This document shows positions 10,351-22,075 of a stretch of 64,000 nt of DNA, one piece after another. The DNA is from Larix kaempferi (taxonomy: Eukaryota; Streptophyta; Pinopsida; Pinales; Pinaceae), in NCBI GenBank assembly GCA_027924585.1, contig BSBM01000068.1, positions 8,476,501 to 8,540,500 of the forward strand, in the 5' to 3' direction. Numbering within the stretch: the stretch's first letter is position 1; every line of letters begins with the position of its first letter. The position numbers and the translations under genes were made by a program. A model generated the notes under the pieces. It saw only the letters and a list, made by a program, of their open reading frames with translations, made no database searches and had not been told where the DNA came from.

Positions 10351-12040
10351 TACAATGAAGGTAGAGTTAGAAGCCTTCTTGGAATCAATCCAAGGGAAAC
10401 CAACAAAGATGATGTTAGTAGCTATGGGATAATCCCAAGTGCAACAACCTTTGAGAGAAGTGTTGGAAGGAGTTAGATCCTTGATGGAAAGTCTAGGAAA
10501 CTTGATGAAAGGTCAAGATGATGGTTTGTAGGATGGAAACCACCATGGTCTTTCATTTGTGAACATGATGGTCAGTGGGTTGAAAGTTGCGAAATTTGTG
10601 GACACCGGTTCCACCCACATTTTTTTTTATCATGAGAAAAATGATGACACTTCATAATAATACTGAGGGTAGCAAGTCCACATTCAAAGTGGTAAACTCA
10701 ACAGTGAATCCAATAACTGTGATGGTTCATGCAGCGTCGATGAAGGTTGGGAACTAGTACAACATATTGGAATTGGCGATGGCTCCATCACACGATCATT
10801 CAGTGGTCTTGGGGAAATAATTGTTGATATTGGACAAGGAAGTACCGGTGCCTTTCATGAGCATATTTGTGTTCTTCAATGATACCAATACTTGGATTTT
10901 GTCGATGACGATGAGAAGAAAGTTGGGGCACATGCATAGGATGTCTTCCATGAGGTTGGTTGAGACAATCGATATGCCCATATATATTCCTTGTGACATC
11001 ACATGATAGAATGAAGGAACGAGTAGAGAGAACATAGATGCAACAAAGAGTGTTGATCAATTGGAAATCAAGGTTTCCATGTTGGAGCTTCGGGTAGACT
11101 TAGTCATGAAGAATATCGAACAACTATGCATTCTGAGATACCATCTGCAGCACATTTGAGACAAAGAAAATCTTTCACCAATAGTGGTAGAATATGTCAT
11201 GGATGAGAGCACTCTCGATGAGACTTCATAAGGACCAAGTGACAACAGTCTAAGTGAAGCTTCCCAAGAGGTGGATTCACTTGGGCAAGATGAGAAAAGT
11301 ATTGAGGAGGGGCAATGTGATGAGATGTTTTCCCAATGGTTCAAATAGTGGGGAATGGAGTTGGTGGCAGATGCGAAGGATGCTGAGGTGAATAAGATTC
11401 CTTCGATGGCTACGATGGTGTATTAGGGTGAGAGTGGAAGTAGAGACTTCCCAGCATGTGAAGCCACAAACATCCTGGACTTTTGTAGATTTCCTATCAG
11501 GATACCAAAGTCCCAACTGATTCTCAATGGACTAATGGAAGTGTGTTGCGGTCCGATTGAGATGAAGGTAGTGTTGCATTACTTGGAAATGAAGTCTCAC
11601 TTGCATGACGAGTCGATTTAAGAGAATACTAAGGAGGTAGAGACCATATTGGGCACCCTTCGACAATGAGACAACCAATAGGATGAGAGAATTGTCTCAA
11701 AGAGCTCGTAGCACCATGAGAGGGACGTTGGCATAAATCGGTATCCTTTCAAGGGGATGAGCAATTCAAAAAGACAACAAGCCAATAGGATATAGCACTG
11801 TGACAAGGTGGTTGAGACATCCTTGGTGATGACGGAGATGTATGACCCATGTTCAAAGGAAGTAGTGGAATGTGCAATTCACATTGAGTACCATGCAGTC
11901 GAGTATGTGGAGATGTACTATAGGTTGGTTTTTGGGATTCATGAATCTGATCTTGTGCCAACTCAACTAGATGAGTTCAGCTGTACTCCTTCAGAAATGG
12001 AGGAAATTTTGAATTACTTGTGCAGAAGGGACTTGTAGAA
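10351..12040 (+). pseudogene. Gypsy-D gag/protease remnant
   Basis: Plus-strand fragments reading KFVDTGSTHIF near 10590 match the active-site context of retropepsins (D-T/S-G). Downstream pieces (10821-11006, 11808-12038) keep short open stretches but are broken by stops and frameshifts. I cannot assign a domain to the 11808-12038 frame. There is no RT or integrase between here and the 3' LTR. Confidence 0.4.
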
Positions 12041-12886
12041 TGGACAAATCGTTGGGATTTTTGGAGGTGGTAGCCTTGGGAACCACTTACCATTCTTCCT
12101 AGGATGAGAGTGAGAAGATCGGCTCATTTCCTTTGGCATAGGTAGCGAGTAGGGTATTTTGTAAGGATTCTAATATTATACTTAAGTATAGTATCCTAGG
12201 CGATTATTTTGGATTGAAAAAAACATGTATATAGATATGTAGGCGAATATAATAATATGAAACATACAATTTACTACTGAAACGTGTAAATTTTGGCGAA
12301 TATTATGATAAAAAAACATGTTTTATGTAAATATAGGCGATATTAGAGACTAAAAATGACCAAATAATGAATTTATTTTTTGAAAAAACACCCAAAAAAT
12401 AGCCAATTGGCGAAATTTTGCCCCTAAAAATTACCATTGTAGTGAGGTTGTAGGCACCTTATAGAGGATACCATAGAAACATTCATCCACATGGATGCAT
12501 AAGGTATTTTGACAACAATAGCAAAATGTGATGACTTTTCCCAACCCAATTTCGGCAAAAGTGCACGACGTTACCAAAATGTAGACAAAAGTGACAGTTT
12601 TGAACATGACGAAGTGCAATCTCATGGGATCAAATGCAACGGTTGGATTAGCGACCTAATCAGTTTGAGGCATGGGGTAATTTAGTGTATGAAAGGATGA
12701 ATGAAAGGAGCGAAGAGTACCGAAGCAGTAGTAGGTTTGGTAGGTGCAACTGTTGAAGAGGATTCTTAGGAAGACTCAGAGCTTGCAATAGTAGGTGGAA
12801 GCAACAACACCAATAGTTAGTTTCTGAGTGTGGTAGGATTATTGGAGACATTTTTGAGGGAGGAAACAAATTAGAGTGGTGGAGGA
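12041..12886 (+). other. Gypsy-D 3' internal noncoding region with PPT
   Basis: No coding similarity seen. It ends in the purine-rich GAGTGGTGGAGGA (12874-12886) immediately before the LTR start. Confidence 0.4.
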
Positions 12887-13445
12887 TGTCACTATCTCGA
12901 TGAGCACACACCTTGATCAACACTTCACCCAAGACCATGAGCATCGACAAGCTTCGATAAGGAGGGGCTTGACCAAGAAGCTAAGATGGGCGCATTGGCA
13001 AGTTACCCAACTTGGAATTCCATTTGGTGGCATGCAAGAGGTTGGCATGGGGTGGGAGCCTTTATTGGGTGGAACCACACTTGTATGATCGGGTAGGAAA
13101 GTTGAATCGGAAGGCATCACTGCAGGCTTCAGTAAAGTCAAGACGTGGATGCACCTGCGAATGGAATGACTTGGGAGCTCGGAGGAAGAAGCTCGAGAGC
13201 ACGTCCAAGATAAGTGTGGGCACATGGGCATCGAAAAGTGAGTGAAGGTGGGTAAGCGTGTTGAAAATACTATCCATAGGTAGATGTGGGGGTGTGCATC
13301 CAAACCCATAAAGGAACATCTCCCAAGGCTTAGGGAGCACGAGCATTGGAAAGGTAGATGCATCAACAAAGGGGAGAAGCCCCATAAGCAAGAAAGCACC
13401 CAAGTGTGGATGTCACCTCTAGGAGACGAGTGCACTTAGCACAAC
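12887..13445 (+). repeat. 3' LTR of Gypsy-D, truncated
   Basis: Starts TGTCAC. It aligns with 2555-3045 through blocks such as GCATCCAAACCCAT and AGCAAGAAAGCACCCAAGT. The match ends after GCACTTAGCAC, where a satellite monomer begins. Confidence 0.6.
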
Positions 13446-13710
13446 TTAGAACCTAAAGAAACTATTGAGGCATTAAAATCCATGAATAATGCCTTGAAGA
13501 ACTAGGCATGACTTTGTAAGGGTGTACATTCCACCATGTATCCAAGTCTTGGGTACTGGGGGTCTTGGACACGGTCAAAGGAGGGCACTTGAACCTCGGT
13601 CCCTAAAGCAATCTTTTATCCATCCAATTCTAAGACGTTTTCCTCCAACAACCACGCATGGCTTCCTGAGGGAATCATGGGCATATGCACGGGGTTTCAC
13701 TCAGTGAACT
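13446..13710. repeat. Single partial copy of the 331-bp satellite
   Basis: Contains AACCTAAAGAAACTATTGAGG, CCATGAATAATGCCTTGAAG, TATCCAAGTCTTGGG and TCCTGAGGGAATCATGGGC. These are the diagnostic blocks of the array at 32.3-54.7 kb, in the same strand orientation. It abuts the broken Gypsy-D LTR. Confidence 0.8.
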
Positions 13711-15764
13711 TGTTACATAGCACGAATGTTTGATGGATATTAAATCATATCCCTAATTTCACTAAATATTGGACAATGCCTCCTAAAATTGTATTGTTGA
13801 ACCCCCCTCCCAATATACCTTTCCAATTAAGAAAACCTCTAATTTCACCAAATATTGTAGGTATCCATTTTTATCAAACCATTTTTAATACCCCCTTTAT
13901 ATCATAATATTATGTTGTAACAAACAAGAGCCCTAAAGCATCTTAGTATAAGCAATTAGGGTGCTAAATAAAATAACAATATAATGCTACTAATGATCCC
14001 ACCGATATTGTAGGGGTGACTGATCAATTTGTAGTGTTGGATAGTGGAAGACCCAACAAAATAGTAATGGGGAAGGGAAAATGTGTAAAAGGAAACCCAA
14101 TCAAGATATCAATGTAACAAACAATGTAAATGACCAATAGTCCAATAGTTAGTGCAATGCTTAGAAAATATGAGAATTGTAGATGTTTCACACCACAACC
14201 TTCTGATCTACCAATTTTATATAATGTAAATACAAGTATATCCATAGAGAGCTGCTGTTTTCTATAAGCTTACTAATTAAACTCCATAAAAATGCAAAAT
14301 TGAAACCCTTTCGTGGATGGAATTCCCTACCTTCCTATAAAAAAAACATCATTGATGTTTGAACCCAAATGAACATAAAAAAATTCCTCTTACTTTCCAA
14401 TAACACCATATGATCATGTGCATAGCTTGGATTTGGTCCATTCACAAGATGCAATGAATTGCCTCCACTTCCTCTACATTTATTCTTGCAATCAAGGGAA
14501 TTGACAACATTTAGTTACCTTTTCTTGGGTTATATCTAGTTTTTTTTTTTATCTTTATAGGAGAGGGAAAAATCTCCATTGTTAAGTTTCAAGCATACAA
14601 TAGTTATATAGATACACATACGATGAAACTTATATGATATCATTTCATGGTAACGATAACACATAGGGTATGAAAATAAGGATTTATATTTTCACCTATG
14701 TTCATGTCATTTCCAATACAATATTAAGATGGATTCCTTGCATATAATAATTGCAATTATGAATGTGCCGAATATAACTCAATCTAACAACTATTCCTTA
14801 CTGGCAATGTGAAAATGTTAAAGAATAATACAAAAAGTTGAAAGAAATCATTAGTCGAGAAAGATTGATATCACTTTCTTGGTTGTCAAGGAGCAAGTTT
14901 TGATTGAATCTAAATACCCACCTAAACCCCAACCTAAAAAATGAAGAGTTAGATCTTTTACAAGAATGCCTAAAAAATACAATACAATTGTTCAACTCTA
15001 AAACTCCCAATTAGATACATCTCTTAAATTTACAGTTGATGAGGAACCAAATTCATATTCAAGCATACTAAACAGTGCCATAGGGTGCAATGTGACTCCT
15101 ATCTAGAATATAAACACACTTTGGAAATTGGTCTCGTATAGAACAACAAAAGTTATAATGGTACAAGGATGCCTCAGTTTTAACACTAGCAAAATCAACC
15201 TCAATTATGGAGAAAGTGTGAAATCTTGCATACATATTCATAACGAGTGGCATCACTAAAATTTTGGACATCACATCAATAACATTCGACATAAAAGAAC
15301 AAAATACTATCACCATGGTTATCTTAATGCCACAAAATTCTAATACTGTAATGCTTTCTATTCCAAGAATCATACCTTGTATCTAAATAACTTCGCTAAG
15401 CAACAAAAATAGTAACCCCGCAAAAATAAACCACAGAGCAGAGTTAACAATAATAGTTGAAATATTATCAGAATTTCAAAAAGCCAAATACAATTGCAGA
15501 AGTTCATCCAAGATCTTTACAAAAAGATTCAAGTCTTTGTTGGAAGAAGAAATGATGAATTAAAACTAACTCGCACATACATCTATAAAGTTTAAACAAA
15601 TTATAAATATTCAAATATATTTTCATAAAGAAAAATGGAAGATATGATAAGTCAAAATCATTGTTATGTCAAGAGTAATAGTTTATCATATAGCTATGAT
15701 GCTATATATGAGAGGAAGTGTACTCAAAAGATTCAACTTATCCATTTCCACTACTAAAAAACTG
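13711..15764. other. AT-rich intergenic, no supported gene
   Basis: Mostly AT-rich. A 101-codon minus-strand open stretch at 15068-15373 might be a further 3' piece of the decayed locus to the right, but it has no motif I recognise. Confidence 0.5.
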
Positions 15765-16353
15765 CTAAAATTTTAAAGGGGGCATTGCCCTAAATTTTGA
15801 AAACATGTAAATATCAAGTATTTGATCAAATGATCTTGACATCAAATCTAAATGACCACTAGTGAAGAGGAAAGCAAGTTCTCCATCTTCCACAATGTCA
15901 ATTTGCTTGATGGAGAACCTTCCAACACCTTTAGCCTTGATTTTTAAATCTCGTTGACATGAGGTTGACATCATGAATGAAACATGAATTTTCATCAACC
16001 CATGTACCTGTAATGATTAGATCATCATCATTTGAAATCCTAAAATATGTTGAAATTTGATTTATAATCATAAGATGGGTGGTTACACTAACATATTATC
16101 TATCTTGAAAGCTGAAATATGACTACGAAAGATGAATGGGAAAAGAAACTTACACAAAAAAGTAGGTGGAAAAAATTAGGTTGGTCTATCCCAAAATTCA
16201 CCATTCGAACCATCACTGCACCTGAGGCCAAAAATTATAAAATCAAGATGATAGTGCTACTTGAAATCAACAAAAATATAACCAATAATTATTTATAAAT
16301 GATTTATTAGATAGGAATGAATAAAGAAAAATTAATTACAATATTCTTTAAAT

Positions 16354-17211
16354 TCACCTTGTTGATATTTTTGACAAAATTAAACAAAAATTGTGATCAC
16401 TTTCTTCTAATTTGTATGTGTCATTCTTATTGTTGTATGATAAGTTGGCCATTTCTATAACATATTCAAATTGTACAAAAATATGATTTTCCAAATCATA
16501 CTTGTACAAGCATTTCCCTTTTATTTTATTATACCAACAAAATTGAAGCTCAATACCTTCTGGTCTATCCAAAATATCAATGTCATTATGGTAATCAAAC
16601 ACCCCATTTCCATCATTCTTTCGTATTCTCTGAACCCTTCCAATGTAGCAAGTTCCACAAGAAACACCTTTGTTGGTACTTCGAGAAACACATTTTATTC
16701 TGGCATGTTCAGATAAAGGTATTGAGTTGCTCTCAAACAACACCTTGTAATCTGATCCAATTCCAAAGTCGATCGAAACACCCTTTTTTTAATCCCTTTC
16801 ATCCCTCCTAAAGTAGACCCCATTTCTCACTCTAGTCAACCTATGTTTGGATAATGTTGGATTTCCATTCAACTTACTAACCAAACATGATTTTAACATA
16901 TCCTTAACATCAAGATCTACCACTGGTTTGGTAGTTATGTTCACATTCTTATCAATGCTATCTAAAATTTCATCCAACTCATGCCTCCACTCACTTTCCA
17001 TTGTTTTCAATTCATTAACATTGAGTATGTATGAAGATGAAGATTGGGATATTGAGTTGAAGTGACTTGGTGGAGAATCATCAACTAATTCATCCACTAC
17101 TTGGAATGTTGGATCGTTTTGATCCCCTGTCCATGGTTTAAAGCACCGAGAAGATTGTGTGTGTCCTTTTGGTTGCATGCCAATGCTTGATAAAAAGGTT
17201 TTGGGAATCAT
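16354..17211 (-). pseudogene. C-terminal exon of the decayed zinc-finger locus
   Basis: About 286 codons in one phase with a single TAA at 16789-16791, next to a run of A on the coding strand. The segment has a Cys-containing GTCYIGRVQ motif, then LDRPEGIELQFCWY and a hydrophobic/aromatic stretch. It resembles the C-terminal module of an uncharacterised eukaryotic protein family I have seen only as hypothetical. A possible donor (AAG then GTGAAT) lies at its 3' end. Confidence 0.5.
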
Positions 17212-17640
17212 TCAATCGGATTAATTTAAGAGCTTCTATAATTTTATCATCTATAGATACTGAACCATAATGTGATAATACATCATGATTCTCTGTCATT
17301 TGTTGGTGCAATTTATTCCAGATGCTTTCTTGTTTCTTATGATATTTATTAAAGCGAAGTCCTTGGGGATTTGATTCTTCTTCGAAAACTCTATTAAGAG
17401 TTCCAACAACATGAAGCAAGTTAGTGAAATATAGGCCCTCTCTAATCCAACCATCCCGTCGACTTCTATAAAAAGTTTATCACACACATCTGAATTGCTC
17501 AAGTGCAATACACATTGCAAGTTAGAGTAATGATCTTGAAACAATCTCATCACTAAAACCACAAAGTGACATTAAATTTTCACATCCTAATATGCCTATA
17601 TGCTAATAAAATATATGTTGGCATTAATATGATATTTTTC

Positions 17641-18438
17641 TCATAGCCAACATAACCATAACATGAAGAAATGTTGAACTCTCAAATCATTTCGGGCACT
17701 ATCCCAAAGAGTCAAACTATGAGACATAAAAATGTCAATGTAGTTAGCAACAATCATTAGATAAATATTTATACCTAGTGTTCTCTCTACCCTATCACTT
17801 GTTGTACTTCTCATCTCTTTTAAACACCTTTGAACATGCCTTGAAGCAATGCATTGTGCTGAACCCCAATTTTTTCGATCCATCCTCTCTATATCTTCAA
17901 TTTTAAGCTTGTGATCATCCACTTTAAAAGTATTATAAACCATTTTGACACGATTAAAACTTATCAACTCTTCTCCAATAATCAAATCTCATCGGCCACT
18001 AAACAAAGGATTGACTAGCTTTTTTCAATTGTGTATGTAATCATGGTCATGAAGTTCTATTATGTTTCCACCGTCATGCAACCCGGATAACCTACACCCT
18101 TCCTAAGGGATTTGATTTCGAATACCTTTTGTTGAAGAATAAGCCTTCAACATAAGTTGTATTCTTCTAATACCCCCATTAGATGAATGACTAATAATAG
18201 GTCCCAAACAATTTTCCCTGTGTTTCTTCCACATAAATTCTATATTTTCCCATTGATTGGAAACAAAATTTGCATCGAACCTATTGCATGTTGGATGAAC
18301 AACCACAACCAAACAGGGAATCTTTTCATGTAAAGGGTTTGCAATAATGACATGACATGCATAATGGTCAATTACACTATTCTTAAAAGTGTCTATAATA
18401 ACATCATAGCCCGCATCTCCATTACCCACAGTCACCAA
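17641..18438 (-). pseudogene. Core exon of the decayed zinc-finger locus
   Basis: One reading phase of about 266 codons with three internal stops. It reads GNGDAGYDVIIDTF, VVVVHPTCNRFDANFV, NQWENIEFMWKKHR, GPIISHSSNG, then HDYIHN, LVNPLF and RKNWGSAQ with a long helical region. Conserved-looking Asp residues (GNGD, CNRFD) could belong to an RNase H-like transposase core, but that is inference only. Confidence 0.5.
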
Positions 18439-19922
18439 GAAATGTGATTGCCTTTGATGATTTTCCTAATTACCACAAAACCCATCAATGTATCACTTTT
18501 TTCTACCCACCTAACATTTTTTTTTCACAACAGTCTCATCTTCAGCAAGGAGGCATATAGGACTCGAACCCTCTATACCATGTTTGGATTTATAATAAGC
18601 ATAGACATTTCCAACTACTTCAAAAATGTACTTATGCTACCTTGGGATATATGACAATGATTTTCTCACTTTCCTTTAAAGTTATAGATATTGAAGGACC
18701 ATCTCAATTCAAGCTAATGAAGCTATGTAATCTAAGATCCCCCCAGAAATTAATCATCTCATAAATGGATTTAGTGGATTCACCATACCTTCTCCCTGCT
18801 TTTGGATGTTTCAGGTTGTGAAATATATCTTGGAAAAAATCCCCAAACTTCATCTTTATCTTGTAATTTTCCTTATTTATGTGCCTCACACACATCCTTG
18901 CAAAACCTAAATACATATTTCCTTTATGTATATTCGAACAAATTGTCCTTTAGGGACATTATTCTAATAGAGAGTATAGAAACCTTTGTCCTCTCCCACC
19001 AAAGATCTCTCATTGTTGATCTTTAGCTAGTATTTGTAACCCTTGCAACATTTATGAGCTCATTTTGAGTCAGAAAGTATAATATTTTCCCTTTCCATAT
19101 ATCTTGTCCATGTCTTTTAATGGGGCTCCTTGATTCACGATATAAACACATCCTAAAGTTATCACAGTCTGGAATCAACTTACAAAATTTGCATGTCAAT
19201 GGTTCAAAAGGGATCCCTATTTCAGAAGACCTATGCTAATGAATATGCCTATATGTACCATCAATATGGAATTCAATACCAGTATAACATAACATCCTCT
19301 TGGTATGGTTCTATATAGCCCATAATTCCCCACCTCTTTGATCATCCATTAGGATCTTTGTGTTCAATCTCTCCCCATTTCTATCAATACATGGATACCA
19401 ATACCCCCAGCATTGTAGTATCGAGGGAGATAAATGATCTACAACAAGACAATAAAAGATAACAAATAAAATTATGTTCAATGTCATATTCAAATTAAAT
19501 TTAAGCTTGTGAAATTAACATACCTGAAGTAGTAAGATTTGTAGTTGTAGAACCCCTATGTGATAGTGCTGTTGATGATGGGACCAAGAACCTAGTCAAA
19601 CTTTGTTGGGAATTATCATTGGTAACTGTTCCAGTCTTCAACCCAATTGTATTATGTGAATCCTCATCTATAGTGGAAATGTGCTTCTTTGATTTCATGT
19701 GTTCATTTAGACAACTAACAATATTACGACTTGTTAGTACTAAATAAAACCATTTATTGCACCGTGTACATTCCACTTTTACTTTTCTCTTGTCCTCGTA
19801 TCCTGCAAGTGCTGCTTCCACCACTTGAACAAATTTGGATCTTGTGTCTTGTTAAAATCATCTAGTATTTTGATGGCTTGATCAATCTCAAATCGATCTC
19901 CAACCACTTTTGTATGCCTTTC

Positions 19923-21317
19923 TGTCACGTCCCCTCCCGTGGACCCAATTCAAGGAAGGGAACATGCTACCAAATTCTGGGGCTTTTAGATAAACTCAGC
20001 CAAGTTTATAGAATTTATACAAATAAAATCAAAAGTGTGCAGATGCAAATCAAGCAATTATGCACAGCGAAATAAAACCTCATCCACACACATTTCATAC
20101 TCATCCAGCATATCAAAATGATTATCAAATTAAACATTGCAGAAGTAAATACACATAGAGAATACTTATCTTCATTGTGCAATTTCCCCAAGGAACTAGC
20201 TATGTCACTGCAACATTCCACCCAACCATAGGTCTCTGCCCAACTTGTATTATTTCAGCACTCAAAGACCACCCCCGAGCTGGGCATGATTTCTATAAAA
20301 AAAAGGGGACACTCAAACTCATACACAGCCAAGTAATAATTGCATCTAAGCCAAGCCAGTCCACACCTGGGTTTATCAGGCTAAATCTAAACTCTCTTCA
20401 TCTCTAGATACTTGCATTCAAGCTCAAGCCAAAGCAATGGATACCCATAACCATACCCCAACATAATCTTTTCTCACACAACAAGCACAATCATTGGGCA
20501 TGGATACACATTTTTAACAATGGGTTTTACAAGCAAGATGGCCATGGGTTTTCCCCAAGTCGTTTCCAGCCAAAAATAGATTGTGGGATGGGGAAAAACA
20601 ATCACGGGGAGGAAAAAGATTTCTTCCCCAACTATCTAAGCATTCAACGGCCAAAATGGTCTCTATGGAACCCCAATTTGATTCCCCTTCTTCCCCATTG
20701 GTATACAACATAAAACCGCCCTTCTCTCAGCTGAGAATGAAGGAAAACACAAAATTTCGATGGGGAAAAATGGCCAGCCAGCTCCCAACTCGTGAGAGAG
20801 CCAAAACTGGTTGATGGGTAATGGCTTGGGGAGCAATTTATGGCTCCTTTCTTTCCCAAGAATCCCAAAAACGATTTTCCATGAAAGGTGTCTTTCCCAT
20901 ACCCGAATTTGGACAGCCATACCTTTCCATTCCCCAAGGCATTAACTATTTCAACCAACTCTTGGGAGAAATGAATGATTGGGTACAAAAGTCAACATGG
21001 GTAGTTGAGGGTTTTATGGGTTCTCTAATTGACACTTGGCTTGACTTGATTGGCTCCAAGGATTTGAATATTTCCCTCCCAATTCCTTGTAAAAGCATGC
21101 CCCCATCTCTTGTTGCATTGCATAGCTAGTTGTGGGTATCTTATTAAAATGCATACTTACATGATATTTGCAATTCCATTGTGCCTGGCTAGCACATAAA
21201 CCATATGCATCAATAAATTGATGGCGGAGCCTTGGCCTTGAGCTCCTCACCATGATTTTATAACAATATTACATTATTTACATTTTAATGCAATAGGGTC
21301 AATATCGGGACATTACA
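19923..21317. mobile_element. 1,395-bp solo LTR with TSD CTTTC
   Basis: Termini are TGTCACGTCCC and GGGACATTACA, which form an imperfect inverted repeat with TG...CA ends. It is flanked by CTTTC at 19918-19922 and 21318-21322. There is no internal coding sequence, and the flanking sequence is the decayed zinc-finger locus on both sides. The size and GTCC/GGAC termini resemble gypsy-type LTRs. Recombination between two LTRs is the simplest origin. Confidence 0.85.
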
Positions 21318-22075
21318 CTTTCTATGTTACATGAAGGAGTTTCACTACTTCCCACCATTGAAATTCTACGTTGATGGGCCTTTTGTTTTCATGTGATTGT
21401 TTTTGAAGTTGTGAAGTGTTCATGCTGCCAAATATATTTCCCCTATTCCATAATCAATACCACAACTTTCACAATAGATCTTTATTTTAGGTGTTCCCTT
21501 TTCTGAATATACTTTAAGAGTAAGCTTCTCGTCAACAAACTCTTCCATTAAATTATTCACTTTTTGTTCCCATGATGCCATTACAGTAGAACCAACACCT
21601 ATGTTTTTTTCTAGTGAATCACATTCAACTTCAACTCTTGCTTGTTTATGCATAGATTCCTCCACGTTCTCTTCAATTCTTTCAATATTTGTTGTTCTTT
21701 CCATTGCATTTGATTGCAATGCTTCAGTATCCAATGTGTCTAGTTTCCTCTTGATGCCAATAGGTTTTTTTGTAGCTTTCCATATTTTCTCTTGTGTTGC
21801 ATTTAAAGTATATCCTTGGTTTTGGCATACTCAAAAGGATATCCAATGATACCATCGAGCATGATTTCTTGATGGATTTATGCAAATGTAGCATCTGATT
21901 GACACCCAACTATGCCAATGGTAGAACATTCTTCATCAGTAACAATTACAGAGTCAAAATCATTTTCTTGATTCATCTGCATTTCCATCCACATGTATCT
22001 TTTAATTAGATAAAAATGGATAAATATAATATAGAATTTTTTTTCAAAATATTGGATATAACATACATTTTTCAA

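Larger units (their letters stand above)
2517..13445 (+). mobile_element. Gypsy-D: decayed gypsy-like LTR retrotransposon, interrupted by Copia-A
   Basis: Two diverged direct repeats, both starting TGTCA, lie at 2517 and 12887 and align with gaps for about 490 bp. The right copy is preceded by a purine tract (GAGTGGTGGAGGA, 12874-12886) like a polypurine tract (PPT). A primer-binding-like site (TGGCATCAGAG) sits near 3760. Between them is a decayed aspartic-protease-like stretch. Copia-A splits the internal region. The right LTR is truncated by satellite DNA, so no TSD can be read. Plus orientation is inferred from the PPT, PBS-like site and protease. Confidence 0.55.
15765..22005 (-). pseudogene. 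Degenerate multi-exon zinc-finger/transposase-like gene
   Basis: Minus-strand coding fragments fall in a consistent order. They are: an N-terminal acidic piece (22005-21890); a C2H2-like finger (21480-21390; C-x2-C then H-x4-H, ending NHMKTKG); a second finger (19780-19690; CTRC, EHMKSKKH); a TCKFC-type segment (19300-19150); a long frame at 18438-17641 (GNGDAGYDV, CNRFD, NWGSAQ); then 17562-17138, 17211-16354 (GTCYIGRVQ, LDRPEGIEL) and 15998-15765. The 18438-17641 frame is one phase broken by three stops. The 17211-16354 frame is one phase broken by a TAA in an A-run. Plausible splice sites occur (AAG/GTGAAT near 16360; TTACAG/GTAC near 16005). The layout suggests an old DNA-transposon-like protein or an unnamed plant family. 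A solo LTR splits it. Confidence 0.5.

Noticed and set aside
10560-10640. Possible pararetrovirus (caulimovirid) protease from KFVDTGSTHIF
   Set aside because: The D-T-G-S motif is equally common in gypsy elements. LTRs flank the region and there is no movement protein or coat protein signature.
20581-21129. Open frames on both strands in the 20.6-21.1 kb segment
   Set aside because: They lie inside the solo LTR and show no protein motif.
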